DNA from: CAVDRM01 sp963626285
Lineage (GTDB): Bacteria > Bacillota > Clostridia > Christensenellales > Aristaeellaceae
DNA: 15,412 nt
Reading direction: 5' to 3'
NCBI GenBank assembly: GCA_963626285.1
Contig: CAVFWQ010000047.1
Span: forward strand, 1 to 15,412
The notes beneath the pieces are model-generated. The model was not told the DNA's origin. It ran no database searches and was given only the letters and a program-made list of their open reading frames with translations. Within the stretch, counting starts at the first letter, position 1; every line of letters begins with the position of its first letter. The translations under genes and the position numbers were made by a program. Below are positions 6,114-14,541 of this stretch, piece after piece.

Positions 6114-8429
6114 ATGCGGAAATTTTTATGTTTTTTTCTGATCGCTGTGCTTTTGCCCGTGCTTTCGCTGGCGCAGGCGGAGCTTTCGCTGGATACTACG
6201 CTTTTATCGGTCGGCGAGACGGTAAAAGCCACGGCCGGCGGCGGCGTTTCCTATCGCTATACGCTGTTCAGGGACGGAAAGCAGATTGTCGACGGCGAAA
6301 AGGACGTGTCGGAAAGCGTTGCGGCATATCGGGCGCGGGAGGCGGGAGACTACACCCTGCGCGTGAGCGTGACAGACGAAAACGGCGAAACCGATACGGC
6401 GGAAAAGGATTTCCGCGTGACGGGCGCGTCCGCCCTCAGCCTTTCCTGCGGTCGGGACACGGCCGCGGCAGGCGATGTGCTGACCTTCACGGCGGGTGAG
6501 AAAGCGGCGGACGGCTGCACCTATGAATATGCCGTCGAAACGGACAATGAGCGCATCGAAAAACAGACGAGCACGTCCAATACCTTCGTCTATATGCCGA
6601 GCCGTGCGGGGACGCTGCGCGTCCGCGTGACCATGACGGATGAGCGCGGCCAATCCGTGGAGGCGGAAACGCAGGTCGAGGTGACGGAGGGCAGCGGCAT
6701 CGGCGTGACGGGCGACCAAAGCGCGCTGTATGCGGGCGGCGGACTGAGGACATGGACGGTCTGCGCGCCCGGCATTTGGACGGCGGCTGCGGAAAGTGAT
6801 TTTATCACCCTGCTCGATTCCTGCGGAGAAAGCGGCGGCACGCTCACGTTTTTTGTCTCTGCGCTGAACGGAGAAAGCGGGCGCGTCGGCTCAATTATCA
6901 TCGAGTCGGGCGGCGTTCGGCGGGAGATAGCCGTCACGCAGCGGGGCGAACGCGGCGACGAGGAGGAGGTCTATCTTTTTGCCGAGGACAAGGGGCATTT
7001 GTATGTGGACGGCTCCATCAATTTAACATGGGCACAGGCCGAGGGCGAACGCCTGTTTTATGTGAACGCTTCCGAGGCCTGGACGGCAAAGACGGACGCT
7101 GATTTTCTGACGCTCCGCAGGACGGAAAAAGGGCTGTATGTTACGGCATCGGAAAACACGCTTTCCGAGCCGAGGACGGGGCTGGTGACATTCACGAGCG
7201 GGAGCAGGCAGACGCTGCTTCAGGTCTTCCAGCCGGCCGCGGATGCGAACGCCGATGTATTGGCGGTATCACTGGACAAGACGGAGGGTCTCGCGTTTGA
7301 GGACAGCCTGACCGCCGTCGTGCGGACGGAAGCGGACGCGGAGCGGTTGACGGTCGCCTGCGATGCGCGAAAGCAGGCGCTTTCGTATGCGCGGGACGAC
7401 GCCGCCGAACTGGAGGGCAATGATCTTGTCTGGACGGTGAATATCCCGCTTTGCGGAAGCGGCGAGCAAAGCCTCTTGTTTTCCGCCGAGAGCGGGCGCG
7501 GCACGGGCAAAAAGCAGCGCGCCGCCATCCGTGTAACGGGCGAACCTGCCGGTTTCGGCAGTGATTCGGCGCGCCTGACCGCGCAGACGGACGGCGGCGG
7601 GACGCTGACCGTGCTTGTGACGGCGGCGACGGAAAGCATCACGGCGCTTAACAAAAGCGGGCAGGTGCTGACAGAATTTACGGCTGCGGACGCCTTTACC
7701 GACCGCTGCGCAGACAGTGAGGGGCGGTTTGCCGAATGGTCGATTCCGTTGAGCGCGGAGCAGGAAGCACCGGCGGAGCTTCGCATCGGCACCGGCATCG
7801 TGTCGGTCAGACAGGGCGCAGCCGCGTCCGACGACACAAAAATGACCATTTACAGCCAGTGCGACGGCTGGTGGAAGGACAAGAAATACAAAACCAGCAC
7901 CTTGGAGCATTCGGGCTGCGCGATTTTTTCGCTTGCGCACGCGCTGCAGCTCCTCGGCTATACGGGCGAAGCCATCCAGCCGGAAAATTTGGCGGTGACG
8001 TATGCCTTCTGCCTGCTGGACGGCGGCACGATGAACAGCACGCTCATCGGCCACGCGGCTGAGGACTTCGGCTTCAAAACGCGCTACGAGCTGTATACCG
8101 CCAAGGCGGATATCATCAGGCGCTTCTCGCAGGGCGCGGTCTTTTCCTTCTCCATTGTGAACGGACACATTGCAATGGCGGCGGAGCTTTCCGAGGACAA
8201 AACCAAATGCCGAATCATCGATTCCGCGCCGTCGGCGACCTTCAGCCGCATCAAAAACGGGAAAATATATTATACGGACGAAAGCGGCGCGTTCATCGAA
8301 GCCTCTTCGCCCGCGGACATTCCGGGCGCCGTATACTATTTTGAAAACGACGCCTACGGCGGGATGACCTATTGGATGGACATTTCCTATGTGGTAAGGC
8401 GCGGTGTGCGGCTTATCCAGCCGCAATGA
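6114..8429 (+). CDS. Large secreted protein with Ig/BACON-like domains and a C-terminal C39-like cysteine peptidase domain
   Basis: The protein has 771 residues. The ATG at 6114 has AAGGAG 8 bases upstream. Residues 1-22 are a Sec signal peptide ending near SLAQA. Residues 24-103 and 105-190 look like two Ig/PKD-type beta domains (EAGDYTLRVSVTDENGETDTA; RAGTLRVRVTMTDERGQSVEA). Residues 205-278 and 290-375 look like BACON repeats (WTAAAESDFITL...IAVTQRG; WTAKTDADFLTL...LLQVFQPA). Residues 380-570 are further beta-rich spacer. Residues 575-771 form a papain-like C39_2-type domain with Gln582 (YSQCDGWW), Cys602 (HSGCAIFSLAHALQLLGY), His685 (NGHIAMAAE) and Asp703 (RIIDSAP), so the active site looks complete. 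It probably acts outside the cell on peptides, cell-wall material or a surface protein; the substrate is unknown. It forms a unit with the phosphodiesterase gene 27 bp downstream. Confidence 0.82.
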   Translation: MRKFLCFFLIAVLLPVLSLAQAELSLDTTLLSVGETVKATAGGGVSYRYTLFRDGKQIVDGEKDVSESVAAYRAREAGDYTLRVSVTDENGETDTAEKDFRVTGASALSLSCGRDTAAAGDVLTFTAGEKAADGCTYEYAVETDNERIEKQTSTSNTFVYMPSRAGTLRVRVTMTDERGQSVEAETQVEVTEGSGIGVTGDQSALYAGGGLRTWTVCAPGIWTAAAESDFITLLDSCGESGGTLTFFVSALNGESGRVGSIIIESGGVRREIAVTQRGERGDEEEVYLFAEDKGHLYVDGSINLTWAQAEGERLFYVNASEAWTAKTDADFLTLRRTEKGLYVTASENTLSEPRTGLVTFTSGSRQTLLQVFQPAADANADVLAVSLDKTEGLAFEDSLTAVVRTEADAERLTVACDARKQALSYARDDAAELEGNDLVWTVNIPLCGSGEQSLLFSAESGRGTGKKQRAAIRVTGEPAGFGSDSARLTAQTDGGGTLTVLVTAATESITALNKSGQVLTEFTAADAFTDRCADSEGRFAEWSIPLSAEQEAPAELRIGTGIVSVRQGAAASDDTKMTIYSQCDGWWKDKKYKTSTLEHSGCAIFSLAHALQLLGYTGEAIQPENLAVTYAFCLLDGGTMNSTLIGHAAEDFGFKTRYELYTAKADIIRRFSQGAVFSFSIVNGHIAMAAELSEDKTKCRIIDSAPSATFSRIKNGKIYYTDESGAFIEASSPADIPGAVYYFENDAYGGMTYWMDISYVVRRGVRLIQPQ

Positions 8430-8456
8430 GATACATCATATAAGGAGGAACATTGC

Positions 8457-9194
8457 ATGAAAACGAAAATCTGGGCGCATCGGGGCGCGTCGGGGAACGC
8501 GCCGGAAAACACCCTGGCGGCGTTCCGTCTGGCGGCGGACATGCAGGCGGACGGCATTGAGCTGGATGTGCATTTCACCAGGGACGGTCAGGTGGTCGTC
8601 ACGCATGACGACGACGTTCGGCGCGTCACCGGTCATGAGGGCGCTGTCGGCAGCCTCACGCTGGCGCAGCTGAAGCAGCTCGACTTTTCCAATCACATGG
8701 CGGCGTTTGCGGGGGAAACAATCCCCACCTTTGAAGAGGTGCTGGCGCTGGTCAAGCCGACCCGCATGATGATTAACATCGAGCTGAAGACAAACTGGGA
8801 AACGCCGAACGGCTTAGAGGAGGCGACCCACGCGCTGGTCAGGCAATACGGCATGGAGGAGCGCATCCTGTATTCCAGCTTTAACCATGATTCGCTTCTT
8901 CATATGAAAAAGGTCGCGCCGGAAATTCCCTGCGGCCTGCTCTATGACAACAAGGTCGCCCGCCCGTGGGACTACGCGAATATGCTGGGCATGGAGGCGC
9001 TGCATCCGTATTTTAAAAGCATCACGCAGCCCGATTACATGGACATCTGCGCCGAAAAAGGCATTCAGTGCAACTGCTGGACGGTCAATGAAGAAAAGGA
9101 CATCATCCGTATGCTGGATGCGCATGTGACGGGCATTATCACGAATTATCCCGCCCTCGCCCTGAAGCAGCGCGAAGAGAGACAAGGCGCATAA
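8457..9194 (+). CDS. Cytosolic glycerophosphodiester phosphodiesterase (GDPD family, UgpQ-like)
   Basis: The protein has 245 residues, the usual size for the short cytosolic GDPD class. The ATG at 8457 has a perfect AAGGAGG 8 bases upstream. GDPD enzymes hydrolyse glycerophosphodiesters to glycerol-3-phosphate and an alcohol in a TIM barrel with a divalent metal. All key parts are visible: WAHRGASGNAPENT (His8, Arg9, Glu17), GIELDVHFTRDGQVVVTHDD (Glu35, Asp37, His50), NIELKTN (Glu109, Lys111), CWTVNEEKDI and GIITNYP. There is no signal peptide. It follows the peptidase gene by 27 bp and is followed by a terminator, so it is the second gene of that unit. A role in recycling phospholipid or teichoic-acid glycerol is inference; the link with the peptidase is unexplained. 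Confidence 0.94.
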   Translation: MKTKIWAHRGASGNAPENTLAAFRLAADMQADGIELDVHFTRDGQVVVTHDDDVRRVTGHEGAVGSLTLAQLKQLDFSNHMAAFAGETIPTFEEVLALVKPTRMMINIELKTNWETPNGLEEATHALVRQYGMEERILYSSFNHDSLLHMKKVAPEIPCGLLYDNKVARPWDYANMLGMEALHPYFKSITQPDYMDICAEKGIQCNCWTVNEEKDIIRMLDAHVTGIITNYPALALKQREERQGA

Positions 9195-9264
9195 AATGCA
9201 TGTCCGTTACCGCAAAAATGCAAAACAAAAAAACAAGTTGAAATAAGCCGTCATTATGAAACGG

Positions 9265-9303
9265 AAAAATTGCAGGAGTGAATTTTCAGTTCTGCAATTT
9301 TTT
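9265..9303 (+). terminator. Intrinsic terminator after the phosphodiesterase gene
   Basis: AAAAATTGCAG (9265-9275) pairs perfectly with CTGCAATTTTT (9292-9302) around a 16-nt loop, followed by T. It ends the peptidase/phosphodiesterase unit and separates it from the ABC operon. Confidence 0.85.
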
Positions 9304-9356
9304 GTTCACAGATTGTACATTTTTTGTTTTTTCTCCGTTTTGCCGCCGGGCCGTTA

Positions 9357-9385
9357 TTGACAGGGCGGCGTTCTGATTGTAATCT
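9357..9385 (+). promoter_or_regulatory. Sigma-A promoter of the ABC importer operon
   Basis: TTGACA (9357-9362, consensus), 17 bases, then TAATCT (9380-9385). The start is expected near 9392, giving a leader of about 87 nt. GCCGCC (9342-9347) and GGCGGC (9364-9369) form an inverted repeat across the -35 box that could be an operator. The leader has a small hairpin (GTGCC CAAG GGCAC, starting at 9439) just before the ribosome binding site at 9463-9471. Confidence 0.7.
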
Positions 9386-9478
9386 ATACGAAATGAGCAA
9401 GATGGGGCGGATGCATCCTGTCCGTGCCGCTTTGTTCTGTGCCCAAGGGCACGAAGAAGAATGAGGAGGAGAACCATA

Positions 9479-10672
9479 ATGAAGAAAATTCTCGGCCTGC
9501 TTCTGTGCGCTGTCATGGTGCTTTCACTGGTCAGCGTTGCCTCTGCCGAAACGACCGCTGCCGAATATCACATCGGCATCGTCACCGGCTCCGTTTCCCA
9601 GTCTGAGGACGACCGCCGCGGCGCGGAAGCCTTCCAGGCGATGTACGGTGAGGACATGGTCAAGCTGGCCATCTATCCCGACAACTTCACCGAAGAGCTG
9701 GAGACCACCATTCAGACCATCGTCAACCTGTCTGACGACCCGCTGATGAAGGCCATCATCGTCAATCAGGCCGTGCCGGGCACCACCGAAGCCTTCCGCC
9801 AGATCAAGGAACGCCGCCCGGACATCATCTGCATCGCCGGCGAATCGCATGAAGACCTGCCCGAAATCGGCAGCGCCGCAGACCTGGTCTGCAACAACGA
9901 CTTCGTTGCCCGCGGCTACCTTATCATCCGCACCGCGCATGAGCTGGGCTGCGACACCTTCGTGCACATTTCCTTCCCGCGTCACATGGGCTATGAAACC
10001 ATGAGCCGCCGCGTTGCCATCATGAAGGCCGCCTGCGAGGAATTCGGCATGACCTTCGTCCTGGAGACCGCTCCCGACCCCACCTCTGACGTTGGCATCG
10101 CCGGCGCTCAGGCTTACATCCTTGAAAAAGCGCCCGAATGGATCGAGAAGTACGGCAAGAACTCCGCTTACTTCTGCACCAACGACGCGCACACCGAGCC
10201 GCTGCTCAAGCAGCTGCTGGCCTACGGCGGCTACTTCATCGAAGCCGACCTGCCCTCTCCTCTGATGGGCTATCCGGGTGCTCTGGGTCTTGACCTGACC
10301 GACGCCGGCGGCGACTTTGAAAAGATTCTGGCTGCGGTTGAAAAGGCCGTCTGCGAAAAGGGCGGCGCCGGCCGCTTCGGAACCTGGGCTTACAGCTACG
10401 GCTACACCGTGTCCGCCGGCCTTGCCCAGCACGCCAAGAACGTCATCGACGGCGAGAGCGAGCTGACCGACATCGAGGATATCGCCAAGGCTTACGAAGT
10501 CTTCTCCCCGAAGGCCGAGTGGAACGGCAGCAGCTACACCAATGCCGATACCGGCGTCAAGTCCGAGAACGTCTTCCTCGTCTATCAGGACACCTACATC
10601 ATGGGCGACCCCGGCTGGTACATGGGCTCCACCGATGTTGAAGTGCCTGAGAAGTATTTCACCATCAAGTAA
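9479..10672 (+). CDS. Extracellular solute-binding-like protein of the DUF3798 type
   Basis: The protein has 397 residues; the ATG at 9479 has GAGGAGGAG 7 bases upstream. Residues 1-23 are a signal peptide with an A-S-A cleavage site; no lipobox cysteine follows, unusual for a binding protein of a Gram-positive cell. The mature part begins YHIGIVTGSVSQSEDDRRGAE and contains YPDNFTEELETTIQTI, KAIIVNQAVPGTTEAF, RPDIICIAGESHED, HISFPRHMGYE, TAPDPTSDVGIAGAQAYI, YFCTNDAHTEPLLKQ, DLPSPLMGYPGALG and GTWAYSYGY. This alternating layout is that of a sugar-type periplasmic-binding fold, and these stretches match what I recall of the DUF3798 family (about 400 residues, found beside ABC genes). It is the first gene of the importer operon. 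Codons are strongly biased to C/G endings (GCC, ACC, AAG), suggesting high expression. The ligand is unknown. Confidence 0.85.
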   Translation: MKKILGLLLCAVMVLSLVSVASAETTAAEYHIGIVTGSVSQSEDDRRGAEAFQAMYGEDMVKLAIYPDNFTEELETTIQTIVNLSDDPLMKAIIVNQAVPGTTEAFRQIKERRPDIICIAGESHEDLPEIGSAADLVCNNDFVARGYLIIRTAHELGCDTFVHISFPRHMGYETMSRRVAIMKAACEEFGMTFVLETAPDPTSDVGIAGAQAYILEKAPEWIEKYGKNSAYFCTNDAHTEPLLKQLLAYGGYFIEADLPSPLMGYPGALGLDLTDAGGDFEKILAAVEKAVCEKGGAGRFGTWAYSYGYTVSAGLAQHAKNVIDGESELTDIEDIAKAYEVFSPKAEWNGSSYTNADTGVKSENVFLVYQDTYIMGDPGWYMGSTDVEVPEKYFTIK

Positions 10673-10693
10673 GATCGAATAAAAACCATGCGG

Positions 10694-10726
10694 ACAAAGG
10701 GGAGGCTCATCCCTCCCCTTTGTTTT
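10694..10726 (+). terminator. Intercistronic hairpin/attenuator after the binding-protein gene
   Basis: ACAAAGGGGAGG (10694-10705) pairs perfectly with CCTCCCCTTTGT (10712-10723) around 6 bases, followed by TTT. It sits between the binding-protein stop (10672) and the ATPase start (10743). Such elements in importer operons stabilise the upstream mRNA and cut readthrough, giving more binding protein than membrane complex. Confidence 0.75.
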
Positions 10727-10742
10727 CATAGAGGAAGAAGAT

Positions 10743-12335
10743 ATGATGAACGAGCATGCTCCGCTGCTGGAAATGAAAAACATCAAGAAGGCTTTTTTCG
10801 CCAATCAGGTGCTGACAGACATCAACCTCACGCTGCATGAAGGTGAGGTCCTCGGTTTGGTCGGAGAAAACGGGGCGGGAAAAAGCACGCTGATGAAAAT
10901 CCTGTTCGGCATGGACGAGATCAGGGAAACAGGCGGCTATGAGGGCGATATTCTGCTGAACGGACGGAAGGTCAATTTCTCCACCCCGTTTGACGCCATT
11001 GCGGACGGCATCGGCATGGTGCATCAGGAGTTTTCGCTGATTCCGGGTTTTACGGCAACGGAAAACATCCTGCTGAACCGTGAGCCGCATAAGCGGAGCG
11101 TGCTTGAAGCGGTTTTCAGCGACCGGTTGGACACGCTGGACAGAAAGAAAATGCGTGACCAGGCCGGCGAAGCCATTGACAAGATGGGCGTTCATATCGA
11201 CCAGGACATGGTCATCAGCAATATGCCCGTCGGCCATAAGCAGTTCACCGAAATCGCCCGCGAATTGAGCAAGGACAACCTGAAGCTCCTCATTCTGGAT
11301 GAGCCGACGGCCGTTCTGACCGAAAAAGAGGCCGTGAAGCTGCTGGAGTCCATCCGCGGCATGGCTTCCCGCGGCATAGCCGTCATCTTCATCACCCACC
11401 GTCTTCAGGAAATTCTGGACGTCTGTGACAAGGTGGTCGTCATGCGTGACGGCTACGTTGTCAAGGACGTTCCCGCGAAGAAAACGACGGTTTCCGAAAT
11501 CACCCGCTGGATGGTCGGACGCAATGTGGTCGCTCCGGATTTGTCTGAAAAAGCGGTCGCGCATCCGTCCGGACGGGACATCATGCACATTAAAAACCTT
11601 TGGGTGGATATGCCGGGCGAAATCGTGCGCAATGTTTCGCTGGATGTCAAGGAAGGCGAGATACTGGGCATCGGCGGCTTGGCCGGACAGGGTAAGCTGG
11701 GCATCCCCAACGGCATCATGGGGCTTTACGAGGCGGGCGGCTCCGTCGAACTGGACGGGAAGGAGATACCCCTCAATCAGCCGAGAGCCTGCCTGGACGC
11801 ATCGCTGGCCTTTGTTTCCGAAGACAGGCGCGGCGTGGGGCTTTTGCTGGATGAGTCGCTGGAATGGAACATTTCCTTCCCCGCCATGCAGATACAGAAC
11901 AAATTTCTGAAGCTCCTTCTGGGCGGCCTTATCCGCTGGCGCGATGAAAAAGCCATCACCGAGGTGACGGAAAAGTACATCGACGAGCTGAAAATCAAGT
12001 GCATCAGCCCCAGGCAGAAGGCGCGGCAGCTTTCCGGCGGCAATCAGCAGAAGGTCTGCCTTGCCAAGGCGTTTGCCTTGGAGCCGAAATTCCTGTTCGT
12101 TTCCGAGCCGACCCGCGGCATTGACGTCGGCGCAAAGGCGCTTGTCCTGAACGCGCTGAAAAAGTTCAATCGGGAAAGCGGCGTCACCGTCGTGATGATT
12201 TCCTCCGAGCTTGAGGAGCTTCGGCAGGTCTGCGACCGCATCGCCATCGTGTCCGGCGGGCGCATTGCCGGCATCCTGCCCGCGGCGGAGTCCTCCGAGG
12301 CCTTCGGCATGCTGATGGTCAGTCAGGTGAAATGA
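10743..12335 (+). CDS. Double-domain ABC importer ATPase, ribose/simple-sugar class
   Basis: The protein has 530 residues with two fused ATPase domains, as in RbsA/MglA-like proteins. The ATG at 10743 (a second ATG follows directly) has GAGG 8 bases upstream. Domain 1: Walker A GENGAGKST (41-49), Q-loop Gln95, signature region degenerate (MPVGHKQ, 161-167), Walker B LLILDEP (Asp186, Glu187), switch His219 (ITHR). Domain 2: degenerate P-loop GLAGQGKLG (312-320), canonical signature LSGGNQQ (430-436), Walker B FLFVSEPTRGID where Ser454 replaces the usual Asp, and SSE (487-489) at the switch position. The first ATP-binding site (Walker A of domain 1 with signature of domain 2) is therefore intact and the other is degenerate, a known asymmetry in this class. 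Its stop overlaps the sequence before the permease start. Confidence 0.93.
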   Translation: MMNEHAPLLEMKNIKKAFFANQVLTDINLTLHEGEVLGLVGENGAGKSTLMKILFGMDEIRETGGYEGDILLNGRKVNFSTPFDAIADGIGMVHQEFSLIPGFTATENILLNREPHKRSVLEAVFSDRLDTLDRKKMRDQAGEAIDKMGVHIDQDMVISNMPVGHKQFTEIARELSKDNLKLLILDEPTAVLTEKEAVKLLESIRGMASRGIAVIFITHRLQEILDVCDKVVVMRDGYVVKDVPAKKTTVSEITRWMVGRNVVAPDLSEKAVAHPSGRDIMHIKNLWVDMPGEIVRNVSLDVKEGEILGIGGLAGQGKLGIPNGIMGLYEAGGSVELDGKEIPLNQPRACLDASLAFVSEDRRGVGLLLDESLEWNISFPAMQIQNKFLKLLLGGLIRWRDEKAITEVTEKYIDELKIKCISPRQKARQLSGGNQQKVCLAKAFALEPKFLFVSEPTRGIDVGAKALVLNALKKFNRESGVTVVMISSELEELRQVCDRIAIVSGGRIAGILPAAESSEAFGMLMVSQVK

Positions 12336-12346
12336 GGAATGGAAAA

Positions 12347-13417
12347 ATGAGCGAAAACATCAAGAACGATGCCTTGGCGGGCAAGATGAAGGGTATGCTT
12401 GAGCGTTTCGGCCTGCCTCGTCTTATCATTGCGGCCTTCCTGCTGCTGCTGTTTGTTATGGCTCCCTTCGTCGGCTGTGATTTCTTTACGCAGCTGACCA
12501 ACACCATCAACCGCTTCAGCTGGAATGCGGTGCTGGTGCTGGCGATGGTGCCGATGGTGCATTCCGGCTGCGGCCTGAACTTCGGCCTGCCGCTTGGCAT
12601 TATTGCGGGGCTGCTGGGCGCAACGCTGTCCATTCAGTTCGGCTTCACCGGCTTTGCGAGCTTTGTGATGGCCGTTGTAATCGCCACCCCCTTTGCCATT
12701 CTCTTCGGCATCGGCTACGGCGCACTGCTCAACAAGATAAAGGGCGGCGAAATGATGATTGCCACCTATGTGGGCTTCTCCGCCGTGGCCTTCATGTGCA
12801 TCATGTGGCTGCTCCTGCCCTACAACAAGGCCGACATGGTTTGGGGCTTGGCCGGCAAGGGGCTGCGTACCACTATTTCCCTGGAAGGCTACTATGACAA
12901 GGCGCTGTCCAATTTCCTGCAGATCAACATCGGCACCTTGTCCATCCCGACAGGCGCGCTGCTCCTCTTTGCGGTGCTGGCGTTTGCGATGTGGGCCTTC
13001 CTGCACACCAAGACCGGCACGGCCATGACCGCCGTCGGCTCTAACCCGAAGTTTGCCCGCGCCGCCGGCATCAACATCGACAAGATTCGTCTGTTGTCCG
13101 TGGTGATGTCCACATGGCTGGCGGCCATCGGCATCCTGATGTATGAGCAGGGCTTCGGCTTCATTCAGCTTTACATGGCACCGTTCAACATGGCGCTGCC
13201 CGCCGTGTCCGCCATCCTGATAGGCGGTGCGAGCGTCAATAAGGCGTCCATCACCAACGTCATCATCGGCACCTTCCTCTTCCAAGGCATCGTCACCATG
13301 ACGCCCACCGTCATGAATAACATGATTCATATGGATATGAGCGAGGTCATCCGCATCATCGTGTCCAACGGCATGATTCTCTACGCCCTGACCAGAAAGA
13401 CGGAGGCATCAAGATGA
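12347..13417 (+). CDS. ABC importer permease 1 (BPD_transp_2 type)
   Basis: The protein has 356 residues and about 8-10 hydrophobic segments. I chose the ATG at 12347 (MSENIK) because GAGG at 12334-12337 lies 9 bases upstream; an ATG at 12332 overlapping the ATPase stop would add 5 residues. It has HSGCGLNFGLPLG (residues 72-84) and the cytosolic coupling loop KTGTAMTAVGSNPKFARAAG (222-241) followed by INIDKIR, typical of the ribose/branched-chain-type permease family. Near the end ILIGGASVNKASI (290-302) is shared with permease 2, showing that the two are paralogues that probably form a heterodimer. It would carry the ligand delivered by the DUF3798-like protein. The substrate is unknown. 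Confidence 0.9.
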   Translation: MSENIKNDALAGKMKGMLERFGLPRLIIAAFLLLLFVMAPFVGCDFFTQLTNTINRFSWNAVLVLAMVPMVHSGCGLNFGLPLGIIAGLLGATLSIQFGFTGFASFVMAVVIATPFAILFGIGYGALLNKIKGGEMMIATYVGFSAVAFMCIMWLLLPYNKADMVWGLAGKGLRTTISLEGYYDKALSNFLQINIGTLSIPTGALLLFAVLAFAMWAFLHTKTGTAMTAVGSNPKFARAAGINIDKIRLLSVVMSTWLAAIGILMYEQGFGFIQLYMAPFNMALPAVSAILIGGASVNKASITNVIIGTFLFQGIVTMTPTVMNNMIHMDMSEVIRIIVSNGMILYALTRKTEASR

Positions 13418-14541
13418 GCAAGCAGAATAATAACAAGTCTCATGTGCTTCTTGACCTGCTGCGCAACAATCCCGTGCCCCTGATGTTCATCCTCATCTGC
13501 ACGGTCTGCATCTACCTTTCCGGCTTTTCAGCCAGCTATCTTTTAAATGAAATCGTCACCCGCATGGGGCGCAACGCGTTCCTGATTCTGAGCCTGCTCA
13601 TCCCCATCATGGCCGGCATGGGTCTGAACTTCGGCATGACGCTGGGCGCGATGGCCGGCGAAATCGCCCTGATTCTGGTCTCCGACTGGCAGATTTGGGG
13701 CATCCCCGGCGTAGTCCTGGCCATGATTCTCTCCGTCCCCTTCTCCATCCTCCTGGGGCTGCTGTGCGGCAAGCTGCTCAACATGTCCAAAGGGCGCGAG
13801 ATGGTGACGAGCTACATCATCAGCTACTTCATCAACGGCGTATACCAGCTTGTCTGCCTGTACATGATGGGCTCCATCATCCCGATCATCCACACCTCCA
13901 TCAAGCTGCCCCGCGGCTACGGCATCCGCAATACGGTCAGCCTGCTCAATATGCGCCAGTGCATCGACAACCTGCTGGCTGTCCGCATCGGCGGCGTGAA
14001 GATTCCCGTGCTGACGTTTATCATCATCTCGCTGATGTGTCTGGCCATCGTCTGGTTCAGAAAGACGAAGCTGGGGCAGGATATGCGCGCCGTCGGTCAG
14101 GATATGCAGGTGGCGCGGGACGCGGGCATCAACGTGGAAAAAACGCGCATCATCGCCATCGTCATCTCCACCGTGCTGGCGGGCTTCGGCATGATCATTT
14201 ACCTTCAGAATATGGGCAATATTTCCACCTACAGCTCGCATTCGCAAATCGGCATGTTCTGCATCGCGGCGCTGCTGGTCGGCGGCGCATCGGTCGATAA
14301 AGCCTCCATCGGCAACGTGTTCTTGGGCGTTATCCTGTTCCACCTGATGTTCATCGTAGCGCCCTCCGCGGCAACCAAGGCGCTGGGCGACTCCATGATC
14401 GGCGAATATTTCCGCGTGTTCGTGTCCTACGGCGTCATTACCGTGGCGCTGGTCATGTACGAAACCAAGAAGCGCAGGAGCAAGAGCCGCACAAGCCATG
14501 AGCTTGAGCTGGCGCAGCGGGAGGAGGCGGCCGGCAAATGA
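13414..14541 (+). CDS. ABC importer permease 2 (BPD_transp_2 type)
   Basis: The protein has 375 residues. The start overlaps the stop of permease 1 by four bases (ATGA), with GGAGG 7 bases upstream inside that gene. It is a polytopic inner-membrane protein with GMGLNFGMTLGAMAG (68-82), coupling loop KTKLGQDMRAVGQDMQVARD (217-236) followed by GINVEKTR, and LVGGASVDKASIGN (288-301). The GLNFG and GGASVxKASI motifs are shared with permease 1. The last 30 residues are a charged tail (KKRRSKSR..., ELAQREEAAGK) absent from permease 1, which could contact the ATPase or the small membrane protein encoded next. Translational coupling with both neighbours indicates one complex. Confidence 0.9.
   Translation: MSKQNNNKSHVLLDLLRNNPVPLMFILICTVCIYLSGFSASYLLNEIVTRMGRNAFLILSLLIPIMAGMGLNFGMTLGAMAGEIALILVSDWQIWGIPGVVLAMILSVPFSILLGLLCGKLLNMSKGREMVTSYIISYFINGVYQLVCLYMMGSIIPIIHTSIKLPRGYGIRNTVSLLNMRQCIDNLLAVRIGGVKIPVLTFIIISLMCLAIVWFRKTKLGQDMRAVGQDMQVARDAGINVEKTRIIAIVISTVLAGFGMIIYLQNMGNISTYSSHSQIGMFCIAALLVGGASVDKASIGNVFLGVILFHLMFIVAPSAATKALGDSMIGEYFRVFVSYGVITVALVMYETKKRRSKSRTSHELELAQREEAAGK

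Noticed and set aside
7269..8426. 385-codon minus-strand frame across the peptidase domain
   Set aside because: It is a shadow of a gene with recognisable signal peptide, domains and catalytic residues.
9524..10804. 426-codon open frame on the minus strand
   Set aside because: It is antisense to the DUF3798-like gene and ATPase start; the biased third codon positions of the sense gene keep this frame free of stops.
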